64,000 bases of DNA. It comes from Rhodobacter sp. SGA-6-6. Lineage in GTDB: Bacteria; Pseudomonadota; Alphaproteobacteria; Rhodobacterales; Rhodobacteraceae. The stretch covers positions 124,001-188,000 of the forward strand of contig NZ_JAAKGP010000004.1 of assembly GCF_011043545.1 (NCBI RefSeq), read 5' to 3'. Made by a program: the position numbers and the translations under genes. This document shows positions 55,728 to 64,000 of this stretch, one piece after another. How positions within the stretch are numbered: position 1 is the first letter of the stretch; each line of letters opens with the position of its first letter. The notes beneath the pieces were generated by a model. The model made no database searches, was not told the origin of the DNA, and worked only from the letters and a program-made list of their open reading frames with translations.

Positions 55728-56355
55728 AGTCACTTACAGAAATAGCTTGGCACAATATATTGTGGACGGGGGCGAAGGAACGTCTATGAAACGGGGTGAC
55801 CCCAAAATCTAGAAGCGCCTGCAGATGGGCCCTGGTCGGGTAGCCCGCGTTCCTGTCCCAGCCGTAGCCGGGGTGCTGTTGCGCCAAATCCACCATGATC
55901 CGGTCGCGCGTCACCTTGGCCACCACCGAGGCCGCGGCGATCGACAGGCAAAGCGCGTCGCCCCTAACGATGGCGCGCGAGGTGCAGGCCAGCCCCTTCG
56001 GGATCAGGTGGCCGTCCACCAGCGCATGGTCGGCGGGCAGCGCGGCCACCGCCCGCTCCATCGCCAGGTGGCTGGCGCGCAGGATGTTCAGCCTGTCGAT
56101 CTCCTCGACCGAGGCATGGGCGACCGAGACCTGGGCGTGATCCATCAGCCAGTCGAACAGCCGCTCGCGCGCCAAGGCGGTCAGCATCTTGGAATCGCGC
56201 AGGCCCTGCGGCAGGCGGCCCGGCTCCAGCCGCACCGCCGCCGCCGTCACCGGCCCGGCCAGCGGCCCGCGGCCCACCTCGTCCACGCCGACGACGTAGA
56301 GGGCGCCGCCTTGCAGCGCCGCCTCTTCCTGTCCGAAATCCGGTTCCATCGTCAT
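55726..56355 (-). CDS. rnhB: Ribonuclease HII
   Basis: A 209-residue enzyme with the RNase HII fold. [17 protein letters not shown] holds the catalytic Asp-Glu pair, [16 protein letters not shown] follows, [12 protein letters not shown] carries the third Asp, and [12 protein letters not shown] is the late motif. It removes RNA embedded in DNA. GGAGG stands 8 bases before ATG 56355. Its last codons end at the edge of the GANTC cluster that controls ccrM. It is divergent from rpe. Confidence 0.94.
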
Positions 56356-56451
56356 CGGCCGTTCCTCCGGCTGCATTTCTCCCTCTGGCCCTGCCGGGCT
56401 GCAAGGGGTATCGACCGGCGCAGGGGACTCACGCGGAAGGAAGGCTGCCGG

Positions 56452-57138
56452 ATGACATTCTCGCGCAAGATCAAGATCGCGCCCTCGATCCTTTCCGCCG
56501 ATTTCGCCGATTTCGGCCGGGAAATCCAGGCGATCGAGGCGCAGGGCGCCGACTGGGTGCATGTCGACGTGATGGACGGGCATTTCGTGCCGAACCTGAC
56601 CTTCGGCCCGCCCGCGGTGGCGGCGTTCCGGCGGCATGTGAAGACGGTGATGGACGTGCACCTGATGATCGCCCCGGTCGATCCCTATATCGACGCCTTC
56701 GCCAAGGCGGGCGCCGACATCCTGACCGCGCATGTCGAGGCCGGGCCGCATATCCACCGCACCCTGCAGGCGATCCGCGGCGCCGGGATGAAGGCCGGCG
56801 TGGCGTTGAACCCGGGCACTCCGGCCGAGGCGGTGGAGCATCTGCTGGACCTGGTCGACCTGATCTGCGTGATGACGGTGAACCCCGGCTTCGGCGGACA
56901 GAGATACATCGACATGACGGCGAAGGTGCGCCGCCTGCGGGCGATGATCGGCGACCGTCCGGTGCATATCGAGATCGACGGCGGCATGGACCCGGTGACC
57001 GCGCCGCTGATGGCGGCGGCGGGGGCGGATGTGCTGGTGGCGGGCTCGGCGGTGTTCAAGGGCGGGTCGGTGGAGAACGCGCAGGTCTACGGCGCCAACA
57101 TCCGCGCGATCCGGGCGGCGGCGGAAAGCGCGCCTTGA
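56452..57138 (+). CDS. rpe: Ribulose-phosphate 3-epimerase
   Basis: A 228-residue TIM-barrel enzyme interconverting ribulose-5-P and xylulose-5-P. It has [42 protein letters not shown] and IEIDGGM, the family's metal and phosphate sites. AGGAAGGCTGCCGG precedes ATG 56452. Its stop overlaps the start of gph by four bases. Confidence 0.97.
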   Translation: MTFSRKIKIAPSILSADFADFGREIQAIEAQGADWVHVDVMDGHFVPNLTFGPPAVAAFRRHVKTVMDVHLMIAPVDPYIDAFAKAGADILTAHVEAGPHIHRTLQAIRGAGMKAGVALNPGTPAEAVEHLLDLVDLICVMTVNPGFGGQRYIDMTAKVRRLRAMIGDRPVHIEIDGGMDPVTAPLMAAAGADVLVAGSAVFKGGSVENAQVYGANIRAIRAAAESAP

Positions 57139-57770
57139 TCCTGGTCTTCGACCTCGACGGCACCCTGGTCGATTCCGCCCCGGACATCAGGGCGGCGGTG
57201 AACCGGATGCTGGCAGGGCTGGAGCAAGGGCCGATGGACCTGCCGACCATCATCGGTTTCGTCGGCAACGGGATGCCGAAGCTGGTGGAGCGGGTGATGG
57301 CGGCGAGGGGCATCGACCCGGGCCGGCATGGCGATCTGACGCAGGTCACGCTGGACCACTACGCCGCCGCACCCTCGGCGCTGACCCGGCCCTATCCGGG
57401 CGCTCCGCAGGCGCTGGCGGCGCTGGAAGCGGCGGGCCACCGGCTGGCGGTCTGCACCAACAAGCCCGAGGCCCCGGCGCGGGCGATCCTGGCCGACCTC
57501 GGCCTTGCCCGGCATTTCCCGGTGGTGGTCGGCGGCGACAGCCTGCCGGTCAGGAAGCCCGACCCGGCCCCGGCGCTGGCCTGCGTCGAAGCCCACGGCG
57601 GCGGCGCGGCGGCCTTCGTCGGCGACAGCGAGGTGGATGCGGAAACCGCCGCGGCGGCGGGCCTGCCGTTCTACCTCTTCACCCGAGGCTACCGGAAATC
57701 CCCCGTCGAGGCCCTGCCGCACCGGGCGTCCTTCTCGGACTTCGCCGAACTGCCCGGCCTGATCGGCTGA
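57135..57770 (+). CDS. gph: Phosphoglycolate phosphatase (HAD family), TTG start
   Basis: A 211-residue HAD phosphatase. [13 protein letters not shown] (nucleophile Asp8, acid/base Asp10) starts the protein. [12 protein letters not shown] carries motif II, and KPDPAPAL with [11 protein letters not shown] give motifs III and IV. It removes 2-phosphoglycolate. The start is TTG at 57135, inside the rpe stop overlap, so translation is probably coupled to rpe. The operon rpe-gph links pentose phosphates with glycolate clearance. Confidence 0.9.
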   Translation: MILVFDLDGTLVDSAPDIRAAVNRMLAGLEQGPMDLPTIIGFVGNGMPKLVERVMAARGIDPGRHGDLTQVTLDHYAAAPSALTRPYPGAPQALAALEAAGHRLAVCTNKPEAPARAILADLGLARHFPVVVGGDSLPVRKPDPAPALACVEAHGGGAAAFVGDSEVDAETAAAAGLPFYLFTRGYRKSPVEALPHRASFSDFAELPGLIG

Positions 57771-57781
57771 CCTCCTCCAGC

Positions 57782-57823
57782 GCCTTCGGCTTGTCGTCTG
57801 GGCCCGCGAAGAGGGCCGAAGGC
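57782..57823. terminator. Inverted repeat between convergent gph and MBL hydrolase
   Basis: GCCTTCGGC (57782-57790) and GCCGAAGGC (57815-57823) pair over 9 bp across a 24-base loop. It lies between two converging genes and could end both, but there is no T-run. Confidence 0.4.
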
Positions 57824-57835
57824 ACCGATGAGCGA

Positions 57836-58720
57836 TTAAAGCCCGTTCACCGGCACCTTCAGCATCGGCCGGCCGTCGGGATCCTTCGGCACCTCCCCCG
57901 CCCGCATGTTCACCTGCAAGGAGGGGATGATCAGCTTCGGCACCGACAAGGTGGCGTCCCGCGCCTGCCGCATCGCCACGAACTCCTCGCGCGTGCGGCC
58001 GCCGCCGACATGGATGTTGTGCGCCTTCTCGTCGGCCACCGTGGTCTCCCAGCGGATCTCGCGGCCGTTCGGGCCGTAGTCGTGGCACATGAACAGCCGC
58101 ATCCCGCCGGGCAGCGCCAGCACCTTCTGGATGCTGTCGTAAAGCTCCCCGGCATCGCCGCCGGGGAAATCGGCGCGGGCCGAGCCGCCGTCGGGCATGA
58201 ACAGCGTGTCGCCGACGAAGGCGGCATCGCCCATCACATGGGTCATGCAGGCCGGCGTATGGCCGGGGGTGTGGAGGGCGAAGCAGGCCATCCCGCCGAC
58301 CGTATAGGTGTCGCCGTCCTTGAACAGCGCATCGAACTGGCTGCCGTCGCGCTGGAACTCGGTCCCCTCGTTGAAGATCTTGCCGAAGGTGTCCTGCACC
58401 ACGGTGATCTTCTCGCCGATGCCGACCTTGCCGCCGAGCGCCTCCTGGATGAAGGGCGCGGCGGACAGGTGGTCGGCATGGACATGGGTCTCGATGATCC
58501 ATTCCAGCCGCAGGCCATTATCTCGGATGAAGGCGATGATGCGGTCGGCGGAATCGTGGGTGATGCGCCCGGCGGCGTAGTCGATGTCCATCACGCTGTC
58601 GACCACCGCGCAGGCCGCGGAGCCGGGGTCCTTGACCACATAGCTGATGGTATTGGTCGCCGGGTCGAAGAAGGCCTCGACCTCGGGGCGGAGGTTCAGG
58701 TTCAGGGGATAGCCGGTCAT
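57836..58720 (-). CDS. MBL-fold hydrolase, ETHE1/persulfide-dioxygenase-like
   Basis: A 294-residue metallo-beta-lactamase-fold protein. THVHADHLSAA is the metal-binding HxHxDH motif at about residue 80, HTPGHTPACMTHV and VGDTLFMPDGGSARADFPGG follow, and HDYGPNGREIRWET is typical of the ETHE1/Blh group that oxidises glutathione persulfide. Members help in sulfide detoxification. AAAGGAG is 7 bases upstream of ATG 58720, in the arm of an inverted repeat. Confidence 0.87.
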   Translation of the reverse strand: MTGYPLNLNLRPEVEAFFDPATNTISYVVKDPGSAACAVVDSVMDIDYAAGRITHDSADRIIAFIRDNGLRLEWIIETHVHADHLSAAPFIQEALGGKVGIGEKITVVQDTFGKIFNEGTEFQRDGSQFDALFKDGDTYTVGGMACFALHTPGHTPACMTHVMGDAAFVGDTLFMPDGGSARADFPGGDAGELYDSIQKVLALPGGMRLFMCHDYGPNGREIRWETTVADEKAHNIHVGGGRTREEFVAMRQARDATLSVPKLIIPSLQVNMRAGEVPKDPDGRPMLKVPVNGL

Positions 58721-58728
58721 CTGGGTCT

Positions 58729-58753
58729 CCTTTCCGGCGCCGGGCCGGAAAGG
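58729..58753 (-). promoter_or_regulatory. Inverted repeat over start site and ribosome-binding site of the MBL hydrolase
   Basis: CCTTTCCGGC and GCCGGAAAGG pair perfectly over 10 bp around a 5-base centre. The start-proximal arm contains AAAGG of the ribosome-binding site. It begins 9 bases upstream of the start codon. It may be an operator or an mRNA hairpin. Confidence 0.5.
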
Positions 58754-58754
58754 G

Positions 58755-58783
58755 ATTATACATAGAAGGGGCTGAATTTGTAA
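58755..58783 (-). promoter_or_regulatory. Promoter of the MBL hydrolase
   Basis: A perfect TATAAT (58760-58755) stands 17 bases from TTACAA (58783-58778) on the minus strand. Transcription would begin inside the inverted repeat at 58729-58753. Confidence 0.6.
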
Positions 58784-58895
58784 GCCGCCCCTGCAACGAA
58801 GTTGGGGGCGAGGGCTGCCCGTCCCCTCGCCCCCCTGCGGCGCGGCCCCTGCCGGACCGCGCCCCGCCAGGCCCCAGGCGGGCCCGCGGCTGTCC

Positions 58896-59384
58896 TCAGT
58901 AGCCCCGGCCGCGGCGGTGGCGGTCCTCCAGCCGGAAGCCGGCGTCCAGCAGGCAGCGTTCGGGATAGACCCGGTCGCGCTTGCCCCAGATCCGCGCCTC
59001 GGTGGCGCAGTGCCGGGGCAGCCGGGCCTCGACGCCCTCGCGGCGCAGGCAGCGCTCGGGGTAGACGGTGACGCTGCGCCGGCCGCTGTCGAACTCCATG
59101 GCGCAGACGGCGGGGATGCGCTTGGCATGGGGCTTGCGCTTCTTGTGCCAGGCCGGATCGGCCCAGCCCTGCGGCTGCGGGCGGAAGCCTTCCGCCTCGT
59201 AGATCGTCGCGGGCTGGGTGCGCAGGGTGTCGGCGGCGCGGGCGGGCAGCGCCGCCCCCAGCATCAGCGACACCGCCGCCGCGCCGGCGGCCAGCCACCA
59301 GCCCAGCCGGCTGGCCGAGGGGCGCCGGTCCGGCGCAGGGGTGCGGGCGATACGGATCGTTTCCGTCGGATAGGTCATGGTCAT
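58896..59384 (-). CDS. Hypothetical secreted or anchored protein, Cys-containing
   Basis: A 162-residue protein. Residues 28-50 form a hydrophobic segment (LGWWLAAGAAAVSLMLGAALPARA) that could be a signal peptide or anchor. The mature part has four Cys, with two in the repeated motif YPERCL about 40 residues apart. ATG 59384 has GGAGG a few bases upstream, so the longer frame is not used. No family is recognised. A disulfide-rich periplasmic role is possible. Confidence 0.65.
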   Translation of the reverse strand: MTMTYPTETIRIARTPAPDRRPSASRLGWWLAAGAAAVSLMLGAALPARAADTLRTQPATIYEAEGFRPQPQGWADPAWHKKRKPHAKRIPAVCAMEFDSGRRSVTVYPERCLRREGVEARLPRHCATEARIWGKRDRVYPERCLLDAGFRLEDRHRRGRGY

Positions 59385-59624
59385 TCCAGCCTCCATCTGC
59401 TCTGGCGGTCCGCCCTTGCGGCGGTTGCGCCCGGTGATGGGGAAAGGCTGGGCCAGCCCCGGCAGGACAGGCAATATCGGCCCGCTGTCAGGCGATAGCA
59501 CCCCGCCCCGCCGCCGCGGTTATGCGATAACAGCACTCGCGCGGCCCTTGCGTTATTGAATATCCGGCCGCGCAGGGCCAATCTGACGGGGACATCGGGC
59601 AGACTCCTCGAAGGGAGCCAGAAC

Positions 59625-59909
59625 ATGAAGACCGCAGCGCTTGGCATCGCCCTGACGCTGGCCCTTTCCGGGGCCGCGGGGGCGGAATGCTATGCCGATT
59701 ACAAGGCCAAGAAGGATTCCCCCCTGCAGCTGCATTACGGCGTGGCGCAGGTCTCGGACGCCAATTGCTCGCGCGGGGGGGCGGAAGGCGAACTCGCGCC
59801 GCGGCTGGCGGCCGACGGCTGGACCCTGCTGAACGTTCTCTCTACCTTCGGCCCCGAAGGTCTTGCCGAAAGGAAAGCGAGTGCCGGAGCCTATTTCCTC
59901 CGTTACTGA
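59625..59909 (+). CDS. Hypothetical small secreted protein
   Basis: A 94-residue protein. Signal peptide 1-20 (GAAG-AE) precedes a 74-residue mature part with two Cys (ECYADYKAKK and DANCSRGG) and an aromatic end (AYFLRY). It resembles small unannotated Rhodobacteraceae proteins with a YADYKAKK start. AAGGGAG stands 7 bases upstream. Its last 29 bases overlap the next gene, so the two are co-translated. Function unknown. Confidence 0.72.
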   Translation: MKTAALGIALTLALSGAAGAECYADYKAKKDSPLQLHYGVAQVSDANCSRGGAEGELAPRLAADGWTLLNVLSTFGPEGLAERKASAGAYFLRY

Positions 59910-60585
59910 CAGCCTGAAGACGGGCAACCGGGTGGTGGCCCTCGGCATCGGGGCGATCGTGCTGATCCTGTTCGGCGCGGCGCTGTTCCTGTTCCTGAAC
60001 CTGCCCGACGCCAATGCCTTCAACGCCCGGGTGGAGCGGCTGTTCGTCGAGAACGACAACCTGACCTCGGGGGCGGAGATCAAGCTGCTGGAGATCCTGG
60101 CGCAGTCGGGGACATCGTTCTCCGAGGTGCTGACCAGCTACCGCTCGGTGATCTTCGTGCTCTTGGTGTTCTCCACCGCCCTGCTGGTGGCGGCGCTGGT
60201 GTTCCTGGTGACCATCATCGCCCTGAACCGCCGCATCTCGGCGATCCAGAGGTCGGGGATACAGGTGGCTTCGCTGATGATCAGCCGCGAGTCGCGGGCG
60301 GTCTACATCAACGACCTGGAGTTCCAGCTGACCGAGGCGGCGCTGGAGACGCTGAGCGTTCTGGCCGAGGCGCGGATGGACGACGAGGTTCTGTCCGGCG
60401 CCCAGATCGAGGCGGTGATCTCCGGCCGCGCCGAGGCCGATTGCGACGAGGCCGCCGGGGCGACGCGGGTGAAGCGGCTGCGGGATGCGCTGGGGAACCA
60501 GCTGGTCAGCGAGCTGCTGGTGAAGACCATCGCCCGGCGGGGATATATGCTGGCGGTCGGGAAGGATACGATACGGATGATCTGA
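59881..60585 (+). CDS. Two-helix membrane protein with a C-terminal winged-helix-like domain
   Basis: A 234-residue protein starting at GTG 59881 with AGGAAA just upstream. TM1 spans about 18-40, a ~45-residue loop (43-88) follows, and TM2 spans 89-115. The remainder is cytoplasmic. Residues 145-226 read like an OmpR-type winged helix (LTEAALETLSVLAEARMDDEV, VKRLRDALGNQLVSELLVK, IARRGYMLAV). If so, this is a membrane-anchored DNA-binding protein with an orientation opposite to ToxR. The call is by pattern only. Confidence 0.6.
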   Translation: MPEPISSVTDSLKTGNRVVALGIGAIVLILFGAALFLFLNLPDANAFNARVERLFVENDNLTSGAEIKLLEILAQSGTSFSEVLTSYRSVIFVLLVFSTALLVAALVFLVTIIALNRRISAIQRSGIQVASLMISRESRAVYINDLEFQLTEAALETLSVLAEARMDDEVLSGAQIEAVISGRAEADCDEAAGATRVKRLRDALGNQLVSELLVKTIARRGYMLAVGKDTIRMI

Positions 60586-60613
60586 GGCGGCTGTGGCGGT
60601 TTCGCGCAACGGA

Positions 60614-60746
60614 GGCCAGCGCCCGACCGCGGGTAGGCGCCTCCGACGGCGCGTGGCCGGCGCTTTATGGTGCGGCCTCTCCCATGGCCCGAGCGGAGAA
60701 CCGGCGGCGCAGAAGCGCCCGCCCGGGGGGCGGTCGGGCGCTGGCC
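60614..60746. repeat. Inverted-repeat-bounded relative of the composite repeat (copy 3)
   Basis: Perfect 16-bp ends GGCCAGCGCCCGACCG (60614-60629) and CGGTCGGGCGCTGGCC (60731-60746) enclose ~100 bases unlike copies 1 and 2. The ends are the same as the inverted repeat in those copies. It occupies the gap between the winged-helix membrane gene and the gene at 60814. Confidence 0.6.
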
Positions 60747-60813
60747 GGGGGCGCGTTCCGCGCCTGTTGACCCGGCCGGGAAGCCATTCCGGGCCGCGGT
60801 GCGCCGAAGGCGG

Positions 60814-61434
60814 TCAATACTCGTTCGCCCCCTTCCCCGCCAGAATCTTTGGCCGCAGCTTGGCGATCCGGTTGATCCGCGTCGCCGGGGTCTTGGTTCC
60901 GGTCACATGCAGCACATGGCTTTTCTGCCGCCCCGGAGTCAGGCGGTGGAAGGCCTCGGCCAGTTCCGGGTCGGCGTCCATCGCCTCCACCAGTTCCTCG
61001 GGCAGGTCGACCTCGGTCTCCTCCTTCGGCGGCTTCACCCCGGCCTCGGCATATCCCTTCGCCTCGGCCAGATAGCGCAGGATCACCGGCGCCATCGCCT
61101 CCACCTGCGCGTTGTCGGTGAAGCGGATCGCGTCGGGGTGGCGGGTGTTCGGCCCCTGCCGCTCCAGCACGCCCTCCGGGTCCTTCATCAGTGCGGCGTC
61201 GAAGAAGGTCAGCCGGAAATCGCCGCGGAAGGCCCCCATGATCGCGATGTTGCGGCCCGCGTGCATGTAGCAGGGATGACCCCATTTCACCGTCTCCGTG
61301 AGCCCCGCCTGCAGGCACAGCTTCCGCAGCGCCGCCAGCCCCTCGGCCCAGAGCCGGGTGGAGCAGTCGGGCGTGGCGAAGCGGTCGCAGCGCCCGCAGC
61401 CCCTGGTGAAGAAATCCTCGATCTCGGTGATCAT
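60814..61434 (-). CDS. YdeI/DUF1801-type protein
   Basis: A 206-residue protein. It starts MITEIEDFFTRGCGRCDRFA and contains TVKWGHPCYMHAGRNIAIMG and LTFFDAALMKDPEGVL, typical of the YdeI/OmpD-associated and DUF1801 groups. The C-terminal DLPEELVEAMDADPELAEAF-HRLTPGRQKSH segment is the YdeI part. No enzymatic role is established. Four Cys in the first 45 residues are of note. Monocistronic. Confidence 0.75.
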   Translation of the reverse strand: MITEIEDFFTRGCGRCDRFATPDCSTRLWAEGLAALRKLCLQAGLTETVKWGHPCYMHAGRNIAIMGAFRGDFRLTFFDAALMKDPEGVLERQGPNTRHPDAIRFTDNAQVEAMAPVILRYLAEAKGYAEAGVKPPKEETEVDLPEELVEAMDADPELAEAFHRLTPGRQKSHVLHVTGTKTPATRINRIAKLRPKILAGKGANEY

Positions 61435-61581
61435 CGCCGGGCCTCTGGCTGGGTCCGGGCCAGACTATCCCGGGCGGGGCGCAGGCTTCAACCGGCCCGC
61501 GGGAAATGCCTAAGATGCCCGGCTTTAAGCCGCCGTTCACCGCGCCCTGCTATCGCTGGTCCCGGGTGTGAAACATGGGTG

Positions 61582-62412
61582 ATGGGGATGGCCGGGCAAC
61601 CGAATGCCGCGCCAGTCATCATCAAGCGGAAAAAGGTCGTCGGCGGTGGGGGGCACCACGGCGGCGCATGGAAGGTCGCCTACGCCGACTTCGTGACGGC
61701 GATGATGGCCTTCTTCCTCTTGATGTGGCTTCTGAACGCGACCACGGAAAAGCAGCGCAAGGGGCTGTCGGACTATTTCAGCCCGACCATCGCCGTCAAC
61801 CGCGTCTCGGGCGGCGGCGACGGCGCGCTCGGCGGCGAGACCATGTTCTCCGAGGAGACCCGGGCGAAGGCGGGCACCGGCGGCACCTCGGACCAAAGCG
61901 GCGCCTCCTCGGGGGCCGAGAAGGACTCGCTGGCCGACGAGGGCGCGGCCGAGATGCGGCAGGTCGAGAAGGAGCTGCTGGACCGCGGCGGCGAAAGCCG
62001 GACGATGGAGCAGCTTCTGCGCCACGTCGTCACCCGCGTCACCGACGAGGGTCTGGTGATCGAGGTCTACGACCTGGAAAACGCGCCGCTGTTCAGCAAC
62101 GACACCGCCGAGCCGACCGCGGTGACGCTGGCGCTGGCCGGGCTTCTGGCCGAGGTGCTGGCGCTGACGAAGAACGATGTGGCAGTGAACGGCCACCTGC
62201 GCAGCTATCCGGTGACGCTGCGCGCCAATCCGGTCTGGGAACTCTCGGCCGAACGGGCGCAGCGGATGCGCCTCCTGCTGGAGGCCGCCGGGCTGGACGC
62301 CGCGCGGATGGAGCGGGTCTCGGGCTTCGCCGACCGCAAGCCGGTGACGGCGGACGGCGCGGCGGTGCGCAACAACCGGCTGGAGGTGATCCTGCTGCGC
62401 AGCGACCGCTAG
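61582..62412 (+). CDS. motB: Flagellar motor stator protein MotB
   Basis: A 276-residue protein with one N-terminal helix, YADFVTAMMAFFLLMWLLNA (about 34-53), whose Asp is the proton-carrying residue of stators. After a plug-like linker rich in Gly/Ser/Glu comes the OmpA-like peptidoglycan-binding domain (VNGHLRSYPVTLRANPVWEL). The basic N-terminus KRKKVVGGGGHHGG is usual for MotB. Starts at 61579, 61582 and 61588 are all possible. It is followed by flgE. Confidence 0.9.
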   Translation: MGMAGQPNAAPVIIKRKKVVGGGGHHGGAWKVAYADFVTAMMAFFLLMWLLNATTEKQRKGLSDYFSPTIAVNRVSGGGDGALGGETMFSEETRAKAGTGGTSDQSGASSGAEKDSLADEGAAEMRQVEKELLDRGGESRTMEQLLRHVVTRVTDEGLVIEVYDLENAPLFSNDTAEPTAVTLALAGLLAEVLALTKNDVAVNGHLRSYPVTLRANPVWELSAERAQRMRLLLEAAGLDAARMERVSGFADRKPVTADGAAVRNNRLEVILLRSDR

Positions 62413-62521
62413 GCCGGGCCGCCGGAGGACAATCGCTAAAATTGCGCCTGTTAGGGGTTTGTTCGGGCCCCTTGGTGCAGCTTGCGCGGATACGGGATCG
62501 CAGCAGCAGAAAGGTGCCCCG

Positions 62522-63829
62522 ATGACCATCTCGTCGTCCCTCGCCGCGGGGGTGGCCGGCCTGAACGCCAATGCCACCCGGCTGGCCACCATCGCCGACA
62601 ACATCGCCAACTCCGGCACCTACGGCTACAAGCGCGCCGCGGCGGATTTCTCCAACATGGTGATCACCAATGCCCGCGGCTCCGGCGTCTATTCCGCCGG
62701 CGGCGTCCGCGCCTCCTCCTTCCGCCTGATCGAGGAGCGGGGGGCGCTGGTCGGCACCGCCAATTCGCTGGACCTCGCCGTCGCCGGCCGCGGCTTCCTG
62801 CCGGTGATCCCGGCGGTGTCGATGGGCAATGCCTCGGGCGACATCCCGCTGATGATGACCACCACCGGCGCCTTCCGCACCGATTCCAACGGCGTCCTGA
62901 AGACCGACTCGGGGCTGGTCCTGCTGGGCTGGCCTGCCGCCTCGGACGGCACCATCCCGGTCTTCCCGCGCGACACCATGGGCGGGCTGGAGCCGATCGT
63001 CATCAACTCCAACCAGACCGCGGGCGACCCGACCACCAAGATGAACCTCGGCGTCAACCTGCCCGCCACCGGGACGGAGGCCGGCGCCACCGGCACCGCC
63101 TTCCCGCTGTCGGTGGAATATTTCGGCAACCTCGGCACCTCGGAATCGCTGGACATCACCTTCACCCCCACGGTCCCGGCCACCGGCACCTCGAACGAAT
63201 GGACGATGGTGATCCGCGACAGCGCCGGCGGCGGCAACATCATCGGCGAATACACCCTGACCTTCGACGACAGCCGCGCCGCCGGCGGCACGCTGGCCTC
63301 GGTGACGGTGGTCTCGGGCGGGGCCTACGATTCGGCCACCGGCCAGCTGGCGCTGACGGTGGCGGGCGGGCCGCTGAACGTGAACATCGGCCGGCTGGGC
63401 GACCCGAACGGCCTGACCCAGCTGTCGGACGGCTTCGCCCCGGTCTCGATCACCAAGGACGGCTCGCCGGTCGGCAACCTGACCTCGGTCGAGGTGGACC
63501 AGAACGGCTATATCACCGCCACCTACGACACCGGCTTCACCCGGCGGCTCTACCAGATCCCGCTGGTGGACGTGCCCAACCCCAACGGCCTGCTGTCGAA
63601 GAACAACCAGACCTTCCAGGTCTCGCCCGAGTCTGGGTCGTTCTTCCTCTGGGACGCCGGCTCCGGCCCCACCGGCTCGATCGAGGGCTATGCGCGCGAA
63701 GGCTCCACCACCGACGTGGCAGCCGAACTGACGAGCCTGATCCAGACCCAGCGGGCCTATTCCTCGAACGCCAAGGTCATCCAGACCGTGGACGAGATGC
63801 TGCAGGAAACCACCAACATCAAGCGATAG
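62522..63829 (+). CDS. flgE: Flagellar hook protein FlgE
   Basis: A 435-residue hook subunit. The N-terminus LNANATRLATIADNIANSGT and the C-terminus AAELTSLIQTQRAYSSNAKV with IQTVDEMLQE are the conserved D0 coiled-coil ends of hook/rod proteins. The central part is Gly/Thr/Ser-rich. ATG 62522 is preceded by a purine-rich AGCAGAAAGG stretch. It is followed by flgK after 5 bases. Confidence 0.93.
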   Translation: MTISSSLAAGVAGLNANATRLATIADNIANSGTYGYKRAAADFSNMVITNARGSGVYSAGGVRASSFRLIEERGALVGTANSLDLAVAGRGFLPVIPAVSMGNASGDIPLMMTTTGAFRTDSNGVLKTDSGLVLLGWPAASDGTIPVFPRDTMGGLEPIVINSNQTAGDPTTKMNLGVNLPATGTEAGATGTAFPLSVEYFGNLGTSESLDITFTPTVPATGTSNEWTMVIRDSAGGGNIIGEYTLTFDDSRAAGGTLASVTVVSGGAYDSATGQLALTVAGGPLNVNIGRLGDPNGLTQLSDGFAPVSITKDGSPVGNLTSVEVDQNGYITATYDTGFTRRLYQIPLVDVPNPNGLLSKNNQTFQVSPESGSFFLWDAGSGPTGSIEGYAREGSTTDVAAELTSLIQTQRAYSSNAKVIQTVDEMLQETTNIKR

Positions 63830-63834
63830 GCTGA

Positions 63835-64000
63835 ATGAGCGTCACCTCGGCCCTTTCCAGCGCGCTGACCGGGCTGACCGCGACCTCGCGGCAGGCCGAG
63901 GCGGTGTCGTCCAACGTCGCCAATGCGACCACCCCGGGCTATGCCCGGCGCGAGGTCTCGCTGACCGCCCTGTCCCTGGGCGGCAGCGGGCAGGGAGTGG
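63835..64000 (+). CDS. flgK: Flagellar hook-associated protein FlgK (N-terminal part, cut by window edge)
   Basis: Starts at ATG 63835, 5 bases after the flgE stop. The first 55 residues, MSVTSALSSALTGLTATSRQ...SSNVANATTPGYARREV, are the FlgK N-terminal motif. The rest lies beyond the window. Confidence 0.9.
   Translation, partial: MSVTSALSSALTGLTATSRQAEAVSSNVANATTPGYARREVSLTALSLGGSGQGV

Overview
This window is a high-GC chromosomal segment of a denitrifying alphaproteobacterium, most likely a Rhodobacteraceae/Paracoccaceae member close to Paracoccus or Rhodobacter. The reasons are the Paracoccus-type gene orders nosCRZDFYLX and norCBQDEF, a CcrM-type GANTC methyltransferase, a Rhodobacter-style flagellar motB-flgE-flgK run, and FNR/NNR-type boxes (TTGAY-N4-RTCAA and close variants). 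No phage, insertion sequence, CRISPR array or integron was seen. All functional calls rest on reading translated sequence and gene order; no database search was run.

Layout. 1-12 kb is housekeeping: a partial enoyl-CoA hydratase, a methyl-accepting chemotaxis protein, ZapE, an MscS channel, a flavoprotein, a DEAD-box helicase with a repeat-rich tail, an AT-richer orphan membrane protein, DNA polymerase IV and an N-formylglutamate amidohydrolase. tRNA-Val(GAC) and rpmJ follow at 12.1-12.4 kb. 12.6-15.7 kb holds a TonB receptor, a possible haem-degrading monooxygenase and a small two-repeat protein.

15.8-46 kb is the denitrification island. The nos operon (nosC-R-Z-D-F-Y-L-X plus a c2-type cytochrome, minus strand) makes and matures nitrous oxide reductase. 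A Crp/Fnr regulator of NNR type faces it. nirS follows with only two siroheme-decarboxylase genes (nirG/nirH-like) and a small membrane protein. Divergent to nirS are nnrS and norCBQDEF-nnrU (NO reductase and accessory genes). A second TonB receptor, a DUF4202 gene, a second Crp/Fnr regulator, a second nnrS and a three-gene ABC importer form the next block, then ric (ytfE/scdA), which repairs NO-damaged iron-sulfur centres. A GAF-Fis regulator and an aldehyde dehydrogenase close the island. Ten candidate FNR/NNR boxes tie these transcription units together, including both TonB receptors and the ABC-nnrS-regulator operon. Genes for nitrate reductase and for nirE/C/F/J/N are absent here, so the cell must carry them elsewhere or take up nitrite.

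49-64 kb returns to housekeeping: a CoA-transferase, a DsbA-like oxidoreductase, a DciA-like protein, mutY, an AlkB-type hydroxylase, a GFA-domain protein, ccrM with a cluster of four GANTC sites in its promoter, rnhB, rpe-gph, a persulfide-dioxygenase-like hydrolase, small secreted proteins, a membrane protein that appears to end in a winged-helix domain, and motB-flgE-flgK (partial). Two families of GC-rich intergenic repeats (a ~210-bp composite element and a 21-bp REP-like palindrome) are scattered through the non-coding stretches.
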